Shown here: in pieces, positions 1-6,327 of the stretch
Numbering within the stretch: the stretch's first letter is position 1
How the letters are laid out: the number at the start of each line of letters is the position of its first letter
DNA from: Candidatus Pacearchaeota archaeon
GTDB taxonomy: Archaea; Nanobdellota; Nanobdellia; Pacearchaeales; GW2011-AR1
Direction of reading: 5' to 3'
NCBI GenBank assembly: GCA_023142835.1
Contig: JAGLIS010000013.1
Span: 1 to 11,745 of the forward strand
DNA length: 11,745 nucleotides
Notes under the pieces: model-generated
Database searches by the model: none
The model's input: only the letters and a program-made list of their open reading frames with translations
What the model was told of the DNA's origin: nothing
Program-made: the position numbers and the translations under genes

Positions 1-651
1 ATAATTGTTGAAGGAAGAGCAGATGTTATTAACATGTTAAAACATGGAATCAAAAATGTTATAGGCATGCAAGGAACACATTTTCCAAAAACTATCACAA
101 AGCTTGGCGAAGAAAAGGAATTAACACTTTTCGTCGACGGAGATAGAGGTGGAAATCTAATCGCTCAAAACGTCTGCGATAACGCTAAAGTAGTTTATAT
201 CGCACAAGCACCCGATGGAAAAGAAGTTGAAGAACTCGCTGGAAAAGAATTACTACAAGCACTTCGAAAGAAAGTTATAGCGAAAGATTTTTTCAAAAAG
301 ACTGACAACAATAAATCTCAGAAATCTTATGACCAAAAACCTAGATTTGAAGAGCCTGTCGAAAAGATTGAACGAAGAAATTTAAACGACGACGATATTT
401 CAAAACTACGAGAACTAACTTCAGAGATTAAAGGAAACAATGTCCTTGTTCTAAATGAAAATTTAGAAGTTGTTAAAAACGTCCCTGCATCGAGATTAAG
501 TTCTGTTGATACAAAAGAAGCTTTCGCACTGATGGTTTCTAACGCAACAGGAACAGTAATTCAAGCCGCAGAAAGACTTCAATCGAAAGTAGTTGCAGCT
601 AAGACATTTGGGAAAATTCCAGAGACCAATATTAAACTAATTTCGTTGTAA
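1..651 (+). CDS. dnaG: Archaeal DnaG primase, C-terminal part (5' end outside window)
   Basis: The reading frame is open from base 1, so this is the last 216 residues of a longer protein. DnaG-type primases make RNA primers, and archaeal DnaG is also known as an exosome-associated protein. The fragment begins in the TOPRIM domain. The conserved Glu is in IIVEGRADV (fragment residues 1-9), and the metal-binding DxD is in VDGDRGG (residues 45-51). The RAPEGKEVEEL-like stretch that follows (here QAPDGKEVEEL) is typical of archaeal rather than bacterial DnaG. A charged linker and the archaeal C-terminal domain complete it, ending in TFGKIPETNIKLISL. The Met at base 34 is internal, inside TOPRIM, and is not the start. 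A strong terminator follows 18 bp after the stop. Identification is firm; nothing can be said about the missing zinc-binding or N-terminal part. Confidence 0.95.
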   Translation: MIVEGRADVINMLKHGIKNVIGMQGTHFPKTITKLGEEKELTLFVDGDRGGNLIAQNVCDNAKVVYIAQAPDGKEVEELAGKELLQALRKKVIAKDFFKKTDNNKSQKSYDQKPRFEEPVEKIERRNLNDDDISKLRELTSEIKGNNVLVLNENLEVVKNVPASRLSSVDTKEAFALMVSNATGTVIQAAERLQSKVVAAKTFGKIPETNIKLISL

Positions 652-667
652 TCAACTCAATTAAAAA

Positions 668-697
668 CCTCCCCGATAAGGGGATTTTTATTTTTTT
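668..697 (+). terminator. Intrinsic terminator after dnaG
   Basis: A TCCCC / GGGGA stem (670-674 with 680-684) and a GATAA loop are followed directly by a T-rich run with one interrupting A (685-697). It lies 18 bp after the dnaG stop and just upstream of the next promoter, so dnaG probably ends its transcription unit here. Confidence 0.85.
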
Positions 698-709
698 AAA
701 CTTCATAAC

Positions 710-719
710 TTTTATATAC
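710..719 (+). promoter_or_regulatory. TATA box for the 740 gene
   Basis: TTTATATAC sits with its centre about 25 bp before the ATG at 740. Archaeal transcription starts about 25 bp after the TATA box, so the mRNA should begin at or next to the start codon (leaderless). No Shine-Dalgarno-like sequence precedes the ATG, which agrees. Confidence 0.7.
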
Positions 720-739
720 TCCCCTCCAGTTTACTAATC

Positions 740-1222
740 ATGGTAAACGAGGTGATTAAACAAAACAATTTTTCTAATAAAAAATGGATGATTGTACTAA
801 TAATACTCGTTATTACTCTAGGAGTCATATGGAAAATATTCTTCAGTTACGCAACCTGTGGAAATTGGGATTGTTTTAATTCTCATCTAGAAAACTGTAA
901 TCGAGTAAAATTCGTAGGTGAAAGCAACGGACTAGTTTTTGAATATACTATAAAAGGCAGTTCCAACAACCTTTGCAATATAAACGTCAAATTACTCCAA
1001 GGAGAATTCAACAATCAAGATTCAATAAAATTAGAACACCAAGAAATGATTTGTAGCTTACCTCTCAGAACTATAGTAGCTCCAGAAAGAAATATCGGAA
1101 ACTGTCACGGATTACTAAAGGAAGGTTTACAAGACCTAATAATTGAAAAATTATACACTTACTTAGTCCAAAATTTAGGAAGAATAAACTTAGAGGTTCT
1201 AGACATTCCTGAACTAGATTAA
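740..1222 (+). CDS. Membrane-anchored Cys-rich extracytoplasmic protein, unknown function
   Basis: I do not recognise a named family. The 160-residue protein has a short basic N-terminus, then one hydrophobic segment (about residues 17-37) that fits a signal anchor. A domain follows with six cysteines at 40, 45, 53, 79, 105 and 122. Even cysteine spacing in a domain just outside the membrane suggests disulfides or metal binding, with the C-terminal domain outside the cell. The motifs CxxxxCF, LCNINV, MICSLP and NCHGLLKEG look like conserved family landmarks. The start at 740 is supported by a TATA box 25 bp upstream. The next gene begins 18 bp after the stop with no visible promoter, so the two are probably cotranscribed. 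That link does not give a function. Confidence 0.8.
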   Translation: MVNEVIKQNNFSNKKWMIVLIILVITLGVIWKIFFSYATCGNWDCFNSHLENCNRVKFVGESNGLVFEYTIKGSSNNLCNINVKLLQGEFNNQDSIKLEHQEMICSLPLRTIVAPERNIGNCHGLLKEGLQDLIIEKLYTYLVQNLGRINLEVLDIPELD

Positions 1223-1240
1223 TAACACCTCTCATAATCT

Positions 1241-2017
1241 ATGTCAACAATCAAATTCGGTCCAGCAGGACTCGGCCCCGTCAAGGAAGCTATTTTTAAC
1301 CTAGAAGAATTTCACCGCCTAGGATTAAAAGCATGCGAAATCTCATTCACTCACGGAGCTTATATCAAAGAAAAAGAAGACTCTCTTAAAATCGGAAAAG
1401 TTGCAAAAGAATTAGGAATCTCCCTATCAATCCACGCACCATATTATATTAACCTAAACTCAAAAGAGACCGAAAAGATTGAAGCATCAAAAAAGAGAAT
1501 TTTAAAATGCTGTGAAATTGCACATTACCTTGAAGCAAAAAGAGTCGTGTTTCACCCAGGATTCTATTCAAACATGAAATCTGAAGAAGCCTCAATAAAT
1601 ATTAAGAAAAGCATTATCGAAATGATGACAGTTATTAAAAAAAAATGGGATGTTGAATTATGTCCTGAGATAATGGGGAAAGTAAATGTCTTCGGATCGA
1701 TTGACGAAATTGCTGATTTAGTTAAAGATACAGGATGCGGATTTTGCATAGATTTCGCACACGTTTTAGCAAGATATGGTGAACACAAATTTGAAGAAAT
1801 TAAAAAAGCATTTCCACAAAAAAAATGGCACGCTCATTTTTCCGGAATTGAATACAATGAAAAAGGTGAAAAAAATCATAAAAAAACCGACGTCAAAGAA
1901 TGGATAAATTTTTTAAACTTTTTAAAAAAACTCGATAAAGACATTATCATAATCTGTGAAAGTCCCGACCCTATCAATGATAGTATTGCTGGTAAAAGTT
2001 TAACTCATAAAAATTAA
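1241..2017 (+). CDS. Endonuclease IV-like (AP endonuclease family 2) TIM-barrel protein
   Basis: The 258-residue protein resembles deoxyribonuclease IV and sugar-isomerase-like TIM barrels, which bind up to three metal ions. E. coli Nfo uses H69, H109, E145, D179, H182, H216, D229, H231 and E261. Plausible counterparts here are H65 (SIHAPYYINL), H105 (VVFHPGFY), E143 (CPEIMGK), D171 and H174 (CIDFAH), H199 (WHAHFSG), H213 (KNHKK) and E240 (CESPDP). The D229 counterpart appears to be Lys211, so the metal site may be incomplete, as in archaeal Nfo-like paralogues. If active, it would cut at abasic sites in base excision repair. A xylose-isomerase-like enzyme of another function is the main alternative. 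No Shine-Dalgarno is visible; it follows the 740 gene by 18 bp and overlaps the convergent 2014-2292 gene by 4 bp. Confidence 0.85.
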   Translation: MSTIKFGPAGLGPVKEAIFNLEEFHRLGLKACEISFTHGAYIKEKEDSLKIGKVAKELGISLSIHAPYYINLNSKETEKIEASKKRILKCCEIAHYLEAKRVVFHPGFYSNMKSEEASINIKKSIIEMMTVIKKKWDVELCPEIMGKVNVFGSIDEIADLVKDTGCGFCIDFAHVLARYGEHKFEEIKKAFPQKKWHAHFSGIEYNEKGEKNHKKTDVKEWINFLNFLKKLDKDIIIICESPDPINDSIAGKSLTHKN

Positions 2018-2292
2018 TTCCTTTGCTCCTTCTCCAAATCTTCCTTCCGTTGCTGCTCTTCCTCAAGCATCCTCACCCTAAGCTCAGAAATTCTCTCAAG
2101 AACTCTTTTTGCCTTTTCAGGGTCATCTCGTGCAACATTTAAAATATAAAGAATCTTTTTCAAAATATCATTATACGACTCACCCTTGTGCTCACGAAGC
2201 TTCTCTAAACGAATTTTAGTCTCCTCAACCAACTTTATCGTCGTCACTTTCGAAGTTCCCTTTATTTTTCTCGTTATTTTTTTATTACTCAT
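2014..2292 (-). CDS. Ribbon-helix-helix (CopG/VapB-like) DNA-binding protein
   Basis: The protein has 92 residues. After a basic start (MSNKKITRKIKG), a short beta-strand-like stretch VTTIKLVEETKIRLEKL leads into HKGESYNDILKKILYIL. This is the strand-helix-helix pattern of the RHH fold, with the hydrophobic and Thr/Lys alternation of the DNA-contacting strand near residues 16-21. The tail (residues 55-92) is a highly charged helix, likely coiled coil. RHH proteins dimerise and bind short repeated operators as repressors or antitoxins. No toxin gene adjoins it, so a stand-alone regulator is more likely. Its promoter region holds a TATA box (2323-2330) and a perfect inverted repeat (2307-2322), the natural autoregulation site. 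Its 3' end overlaps the convergent TIM-barrel gene by 4 bp. The fold call is good; the target is unknown. Confidence 0.75.
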   Translation of the reverse strand: MSNKKITRKIKGTSKVTTIKLVEETKIRLEKLREHKGESYNDILKKILYILNVARDDPEKAKRVLERISELRVRMLEEEQQRKEDLEKEQRN

Positions 2293-2306
2293 TTTTACGA
2301 TAAAAT

Positions 2307-2322
2307 GTATACCAAAGTATAC
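2307..2322. promoter_or_regulatory. Inverted-repeat candidate operator of the RHH gene
   Basis: GTATACCAAAGTATAC is a perfect 6-bp inverted repeat with a 4-bp spacer. Each half is itself palindromic, so it also reads as a direct repeat with 10-bp period, about one helical turn. It lies directly downstream of the minus-strand TATA box and ends 14 bp before the RHH start codon. A bound protein would block promoter clearance. RHH dimers characteristically bind such paired 6-bp sites side by side. The assignment to this regulator is inference. Confidence 0.55.
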
Positions 2323-2330
2323 TATTTAAA
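2323..2330 (-). promoter_or_regulatory. TATA box for the RHH gene
   Basis: TTTAAATA on the minus strand, about 34 bp from the start codon, predicts a transcript with a leader of roughly 8-10 nt. It directly abuts the inverted repeat at 2307-2322. Confidence 0.55.
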
Positions 2331-2361
2331 CTTTTTCGTCTCTTAATAATTACAACAATAA

Positions 2362-2380
2362 GAAGGTTTAAATATCCTTC
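2362..2380 (+). promoter_or_regulatory. TATA box flanked by a short inverted repeat, surface-protein gene
   Basis: TTTAAATA (2367-2374) lies about 38 bp before the ATG at 2409, giving a leader of about 10-15 nt. It is bracketed by GAAGG (2362-2366) and CCTTC (2376-2380), a 5-bp inverted repeat that could be a regulator site or chance. The upstream AAGG would serve as part of the BRE; the same AAGGTTTA octamer occurs at the promoter of the 7179 gene. Confidence 0.5.
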
Positions 2381-2408
2381 AGTAGTTTAAATTCTAACTA
2401 AATTTAAA

Positions 2409-3614
2409 ATGAAAAATATGAAAAGAAATTTGCTTTTAGTTCCTTTTATTGCAGTTCTAACCATGATGGTTGTAGGATTTGCTTCCGCAGATCTTGCAAG
2501 AAATATTGACACAGAATTTAACGGTGTTACACTTATCTCTGGATCCACAGTAATGGCTGGCGATGTTAATAGCATTGTCCCAGTACGAGTTACATTTGAT
2601 GCAGACGATAATATGGATGACGTAAAAGTTAAGATTTATATGGAAGGCCACCGAGACGACGTTTCTGCTTCAACAAGTAGATTCGACATCGAAGACGGCA
2701 CAACATATACTAAACTTTTGAAGTTAAGTTTACCTTCTGATGCTTATGATTTATCTGAAGAATACACACTTTATGTAGAAGTTGTTTCAAAAAATGACCG
2801 AACAGAAGAAGTGTATACTATCAGTATGCAAAGAGAATCTTATACTTTTGAAGTATTATCTGTAGATTATTCCACAAAAGTTTCTGCAGGAGAAGTTTTC
2901 CCTGTTTCTGTTGTCGTAAAAAACAACGGTTATAACAGAATGGACGATAACTATGTTATTGTTTCTATTCCAGCTTTGGGTGTTTCAACTCGAGGTTACA
3001 TCGGAGACTTAATTCCTACAGAAGATTGTGAAGATAATCATTGCGATGACGAAGAAGATTCTGCTTCCACAACAGTATACCTGAAAATTCCAGATCAAGC
3101 TAATGTTAATGTTTACGAGATGAACGTTGAAATATACAACGAAGAATCTGAAACAAGCGTTACAAGATTAATCAGCGTAGACGATTCAGCATCAATGGTT
3201 TTGGCCGCGGTTAAGAACAAGGACTTGAATGCAGGAGAAACGATAACATACGATTTGATTATTGTTAACTCTGCCGACGATGTAAAAGTTTTCAACTTGA
3301 ACGCTGTCTCCGGAAATGTTTTAGATGTATCTGTCCCTTCAGTAATTACTGTTGGTCCTGATGCTAGTGAAACAGTTTCTGTTACAGTCAATGCAGACAG
3401 CGATGCTACAGTTGGAACTTATACTTTCTCTGTAGATGTCAACGGTAAACAGGTTATTTTAGGCGCAAACATTGTTAAGACTAACGTCTCAACTTCAGTT
3501 GTAGCCCTAACAGTAATCCTCGTTATTATCTTCGTTGTCCTCCTTGCAGTTTTGGTTGTCCTTCTTACACGAAAGGAAAAAATTACTGAAGAAGTAGAAA
3601 CTAGCTACTATTAA
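2409..3614 (+). CDS. Secreted, C-terminally membrane-anchored surface protein with Ig-like/NEW3-type beta domains
   Basis: The 401-residue protein has a clear Sec signal peptide (basic KNMKRN, hydrophobic core to about residue 24, likely cleavage after ASA at 27). A beta-rich ectodomain follows, then one transmembrane helix (about 364-387) and a short charged cytoplasmic tail ending TSYY. The ectodomain looks like three sandwich domains. The first is about 30-145. A CARDB/NEW3-like one (about 150-257) has the typical AGEVFPVSVVVKNNG. A second NEW3-like one (about 262-355) has LNAGETITYDLIIVNSAD. A very acidic loop holds a Cys pair (C207, C212), possibly a disulfide or cation site. Such proteins act at the cell envelope in adhesion or as S-layer-associated parts; the exact role is not readable. 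The start could also be Met4, 9 nt downstream. Confidence 0.8.
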   Translation: MKNMKRNLLLVPFIAVLTMMVVGFASADLARNIDTEFNGVTLISGSTVMAGDVNSIVPVRVTFDADDNMDDVKVKIYMEGHRDDVSASTSRFDIEDGTTYTKLLKLSLPSDAYDLSEEYTLYVEVVSKNDRTEEVYTISMQRESYTFEVLSVDYSTKVSAGEVFPVSVVVKNNGYNRMDDNYVIVSIPALGVSTRGYIGDLIPTEDCEDNHCDDEEDSASTTVYLKIPDQANVNVYEMNVEIYNEESETSVTRLISVDDSASMVLAAVKNKDLNAGETITYDLIIVNSADDVKVFNLNAVSGNVLDVSVPSVITVGPDASETVSVTVNADSDATVGTYTFSVDVNGKQVILGANIVKTNVSTSVVALTVILVIIFVVLLAVLVVLLTRKEKITEEVETSYY

Positions 3615-3627
3615 ATTTATTTAATTT

Positions 3628-3663
3628 GCTTACTTTATTTTTCGTAAGCTTTTTGTTTTTTTT
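3628..3663 (+). terminator. Intrinsic terminator after the surface-protein gene
   Basis: GCTTAC (3628-3633) pairs perfectly with GTAAGC (3644-3649) across a 10-nt loop. A long T-run broken by one G (3650-3663) follows at once. It starts 14 bp after the stop codon. Confidence 0.85.
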
Positions 3664-3777
3664 AAGAGAACAATCAAAGTGACATTCTTATAGCAACAGT
3701 TTTATACAAACGATAAGCAGTTCGCTTTGTTCACCCAAATTTTTCATTTAATTAGAAATAATCTTCCAAAAAATTTT

Positions 3778-4344
3778 CTACCAATGCTCACAAGGAATTT
3801 TAATTAAAGATTTTGTTTTTAACACCTTTGTAACAAATTTGTCTTTTCCTTCCCAATAAATAACAAAATCTTGCATAGCTTCCTTATTTTCCCTTGAATC
3901 TCCATAATTATAAAAAAACCTATTTTTTAATTTCCTTTTCACAATCATTCCAGACTTTTTATAAAATTCTGTGTTTTTGTTGCTACAAAAACCAAACCCA
4001 GTTTTACCTCTTTTTGATAAAAAATCCTTCATTGCTTGAACTAAAATTTTTCCATAACCTTTTCCTTTCTTAATAGAAACCATATTACTTATTCCAAATA
4101 AATTATAATCTTTTCCAAGATATTTTATTTTTATTGGTCTTAACAAACCAAATGACATAATATGACTATCCTTTTTTACAAAGAAAAAGCTACTCTTCAT
4201 TTCTTCATCTTTTAATATTTTGAGCTCTTTTTCATAATTCTTACAACAAATAAAAGTTTTAATATTGATTTTCACAATAAAACCAATGTCTCTTTCTGAT
4301 AGTTCATTTCCTTTTTTGATTTCTATTTTTATCTGATTTTTCAT
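3778..4344 (-). CDS. GNAT-family N-acetyltransferase
   Basis: The 188-residue protein moves an acetyl group from acetyl-CoA to an unknown amine. The acetyl-CoA site is visible: a strand LFGISNMVSI (about 82-91) runs into the pyrophosphate-binding loop KKGKGYGK (92-99), the family's Q/RxxGxG/A signature. Helix ILVQAMKDFL follows. Further on, FCSNKNTEFYKKSGM (about 119-133) is the usual FYxxxGF-like element near the substrate side. A C-terminal extension after about residue 145 is not recognisable. A GGGG run lies 8-9 nt before the ATG and may act as a weak Shine-Dalgarno; a poor TATA-like CTTTATC lies about 29 bp upstream. The gene is very rich in A and T. Family is firm, substrate unknown; a peptide or protein N-terminus and a small metabolite are both possible. 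Confidence 0.85.
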   Translation of the reverse strand: MKNQIKIEIKKGNELSERDIGFIVKINIKTFICCKNYEKELKILKDEEMKSSFFFVKKDSHIMSFGLLRPIKIKYLGKDYNLFGISNMVSIKKGKGYGKILVQAMKDFLSKRGKTGFGFCSNKNTEFYKKSGMIVKRKLKNRFFYNYGDSRENKEAMQDFVIYWEGKDKFVTKVLKTKSLIKIPCEHW

Positions 4345-4582
4345 TTGCTTTTACCCCTTAAAAGATAACAGATAAAGCTTTTTTAATTTTACTTTTTGGG
4401 TTTTTGAAACAAAAACTCAAGGATTTCCAAACTTACTCAAGTTATGTCTACAAGCTCAACAAGGGGGCAAAATAAATTTGTCTTAATGAAAATATCAAAA
4501 TAGAATTTATAAGAAAATAAACAGGTTGCTGGAATCCTAAAGGCTAGCGATTATAGAGAGTTAACGATAAAATTCGCTCACC
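4345..4582. other. Gene-free stretch between two minus-strand genes, with an 11-bp hairpin
   Basis: This 238-bp gap lies between the DRG-like gene's stop and the GNAT start. It holds a strong hairpin (4396-4406 with 4410-4420; 11 pairs including one G:T, loop AAA) without a T-tract on either side. A TATA-like TTATAAATT on the minus strand lies near 4507-4515. A looser pairing AGCGA/TCGCT sits just after the DRG-like stop. I see no convincing gene or RNA family. If the minus-strand TATA near 4510 is used, the hairpin would lie in a GNAT leader of about 135 nt. Confidence 0.4.
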
Positions 4583-5503
4583 TTATTTCGTAACTATCTT
4601 TAAAAAATCCCCATCCTCCAATAAATGATTCACTCCAACTTTCTGGTAAGGAAATTTTGCACTAGATCCATTTATTACCGCTTCCTTGAATTCATCTAAT
4701 AGCTTTTTATGAATAGATAACACTAAATCTTTTACCGTAGAACCTTTTTCAAGAATTATTGGCTCTTCAGAATCTCCAGTATAAATTCTAATTAAGTTAC
4801 TCTCTTCCCAAATTTTATCTCTCAGACTGTTCAAACCTTCCCCAGTTAATGCAGATATCAAAACTAGATTCTCACTAAATCTTTTCCTTAACTTTTCTGC
4901 GTTAATTTTTGATTCTGGAGAATCTATTTTATTTCCAACTATAATCATTGGCTTCTCAATTTTTGCTTTTTTTAATTCGTTGAAAATTGATTCGGCCTTG
5001 TCGATAGATTTCGTTAAGTCTACCATAAAAATTATTCCATCTGTGTTCTTTACAATTCCTATTAACCTTTTCCCTCCCCCTATATCTTCCGTTGCCCCTT
5101 CAATTAATCCAGGCAAATCAACAATTTGTATCTGTGCGCCATTTAATTTAATTATCGCAGGAATTGGTTTTAATGTTGTGAATTCATAACTTGCAATTTT
5201 TATTTCCATCCCAGATAATTTAGATAACAAGGAACTCTTTCCAGAACTCGGTCTCCCAACCAAAACAAATTGCCTATCTCCCTGTCTTGGAACACCCAGC
5301 CAATCTTGATGTTTTACCTTAGAACGAGTTTTTGTTTTATCAATTTCTATCATCAAAGATTTTCTTATTTCACCATAGGGACCTTGGTTATAACCTGGTA
5401 GTTCTTCAAGAATTTTCTTAATTTCATTCAATCGCGTTTTTCCATCTAGACCAATCAATCGTTTCTTTATCTGTCGTTTTTGTATTTCAGGTGGAAGTGC
5501 CAT
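4583..5503 (-). CDS. DRG/Obg-family GTPase with C-terminal TGS domain (short form)
   Basis: This 306-residue GTP-binding protein has a helical N-terminal part (about 5-65). The G domain follows with G1 GRPSSGKS (83-90), switch I YEFTTL (106-111), G3 DLPGL (129-133) followed by IEGA, G4 NKID (191-194) and G5 SAL (217-219). Residues about 236-306 form a TGS domain. DRG proteins act on translation and ribosomes. Two points are odd. Canonical archaeal DRG is about 365 residues and carries an S5D2L insertion between G3 and G4; only 57 residues separate them here, the length of a plain Ras-like fold, so the insertion seems missing. G1 also reads GRPSSGKS rather than the usual GFPSVGKS, and the conserved GRG after G3 is GGG. 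It may be a divergent DRG or a separate TGS-GTPase subfamily. Confidence 0.88.
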   Translation of the reverse strand: MALPPEIQKRQIKKRLIGLDGKTRLNEIKKILEELPGYNQGPYGEIRKSLMIEIDKTKTRSKVKHQDWLGVPRQGDRQFVLVGRPSSGKSSLLSKLSGMEIKIASYEFTTLKPIPAIIKLNGAQIQIVDLPGLIEGATEDIGGGKRLIGIVKNTDGIIFMVDLTKSIDKAESIFNELKKAKIEKPMIIVGNKIDSPESKINAEKLRKRFSENLVLISALTGEGLNSLRDKIWEESNLIRIYTGDSEEPIILEKGSTVKDLVLSIHKKLLDEFKEAVINGSSAKFPYQKVGVNHLLEDGDFLKIVTK

Positions 5504-5692
5504 GTTAAAATTATATTAAGTTTAGAAATTTTGCATAGTTCTCCCCTCAAGCGAGGAGATTTTAAGCTTGGTTAAGAAGATTAAAAATAGAGACAAGTCT
5601 AGAAATAAATAATTCCCTTTCTAGTTTTATTTCTTTGTTCATAGCAATTCCTAATTACCAAGTTATTTAAATCTACTTATTTTTTAATAATT
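5504..5692. other. Divergent intergenic region, DRG-like GTPase and kinase genes
   Basis: This 189-bp spacer must hold two divergent promoters. The kinase promoter is clear (see 5663-5672). The one for the GTPase is not: a minus-strand TTAAAAT near 5560-5566 would give a leader of about 30-35 nt. A hairpin of TCT-CC-CCTC / GAGG-AGA (5540-5559), with a 2-nt bulge, sits near where that transcript would begin and is followed on the plus strand by TTTT. I see no gene here. Confidence 0.4.
5663..5672 (+). promoter_or_regulatory. TATA box for the kinase gene
   Basis: TTATTTAAAT is centred about 26 bp before the ATG at 5693, predicting a leaderless mRNA. No Shine-Dalgarno is present before the start. 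Confidence 0.65.
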
Positions 5693-6271
5693 ATGATTAA
5701 ATCAAAACCAATTTTAATTGGAATATGCGGACCTTCAACTTCAGGAAAATCAACATTGGCAAATTTATTAACCAAAAAATTAGATGCAGAAATTATTGAA
5801 GCAGATAATTTTCTTTTAGCAAAACCAAGGAGAAAAATTGCAGGATATACCAGTTGGGAGCATCCTAAAAGTATGATGATGAAAGATTTCAAAAGAAGTC
5901 TAAAAGATATAAAAAACGGCAAAATAATTATCATTCCCTCAAAAAAGATGACTGAAATTTTTGACAAGAAGATACATCCCAAACAAATAATAATTGTTGA
6001 AGGTTTTTTAATTTTTCATGACAAATCTTTTTCAAATATGTTTGACTTAAAATTCTTTATTGATTTGCCTTTTGAAAAAATTACTCAAAGAAGAGTAAAT
6101 TTTTGTGGAGAAGAAGAAAGAGATTATTGTGAAAAAGTTGTAATTCCTGAGCATTTAATCTATAGACAAAAGATGATTTCCAGTTCTGATTATATTTTGG
6201 ACGGAAATAAAACAAAGTCCCGGATAGAAAAAGAAACATTGAAAATCATAAAAGATAAGGTAAAAGTTTAA
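5693..6271 (+). CDS. P-loop kinase of the uridine kinase / nicotinamide riboside kinase type
   Basis: The 192-residue protein is a small-molecule kinase. It has a Walker A loop GPSTSGKST (13-21) close to the N-terminus and EADNFLL with Asp38, the usual catalytic acid position. Next is YTSWEHPKSMMMKDF (52-66), the W-x-HP-x-x-x-x-x-D pattern of the uridine kinase group. VEGFLIF (102-108) is the Walker B-like strand, and a lid with RR (133-134) follows. The family phosphorylates nucleosides such as uridine or cytidine, or nicotinamide riboside; the substrate cannot be read from sequence. It is slightly short against bacterial Udk (about 210). The start is set by a TATA box 26 bp upstream. A short inverted repeat, TAACTA/TAGTTA, overlaps its stop codon, and the insertion sequence begins 30 bp after the stop. 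It would serve nucleotide salvage, perhaps useful in a cell with reduced metabolism (inference). Confidence 0.82.
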   Translation: MIKSKPILIGICGPSTSGKSTLANLLTKKLDAEIIEADNFLLAKPRRKIAGYTSWEHPKSMMMKDFKRSLKDIKNGKIIIIPSKKMTEIFDKKIHPKQIIIVEGFLIFHDKSFSNMFDLKFFIDLPFEKITQRRVNFCGEEERDYCEKVVIPEHLIYRQKMISSSDYILDGNKTKSRIEKETLKIIKDKVKV

Positions 6272-6293
6272 CTAAGGAGTAGTTACAAATAGA

Positions 6294-6301
6294 AAGGTTT
6301 A
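6294..6301 (+). repeat. Left 8-bp target-site duplication of the IS
   Basis: AAGGTTTA borders the left end of the IS and is repeated exactly at 7146-7153. Eight bp is the duplication length typical of IS1595-family elements. Confidence 0.9.
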
Positions 6302-6327
6302 GGTGATTAGCCACTTTCCGCACTAAA
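6302..6327 (+). repeat. IS terminal inverted repeat, left
   Basis: GGTGATTAG at 6302-6310 and TCCGCACTAAA at 6317-6327 match the right end exactly. The six bases between (CCACTT) do not. Confidence 0.9.

Noticed and set aside
2014..2292. RHH protein as the antitoxin of a toxin-antitoxin pair
   Set aside because: Neither neighbour is toxin-like (PIN, RelE, MazF or HEPN); the neighbours are a TIM-barrel enzyme in convergent orientation and a divergent surface protein.
3706..3730. Imperfect hairpin ACAAACGA / TCGCTTTGT with one bulge between the convergent surface-protein and GNAT genes, next to a TATA-like TTTATAC
   Set aside because: No T-tract follows on either strand and no gene or known RNA family fits. 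It could be a small RNA or chance; support is too thin.
4444..4503. A 19-codon plus-strand reading frame starting MSTSSTRG in the gap upstream of the GNAT gene
   Set aside because: No TATA box at the right distance, no Shine-Dalgarno, and nothing protein-like about the sequence; it is within chance expectation.
6269..6285. Inverted repeat TAACTA/TAGTTA over the kinase stop codon
   Set aside because: A 6-bp A/T-rich stem with no T-run after it does not make a terminator. Two such 6-mers nearby are likely by chance.
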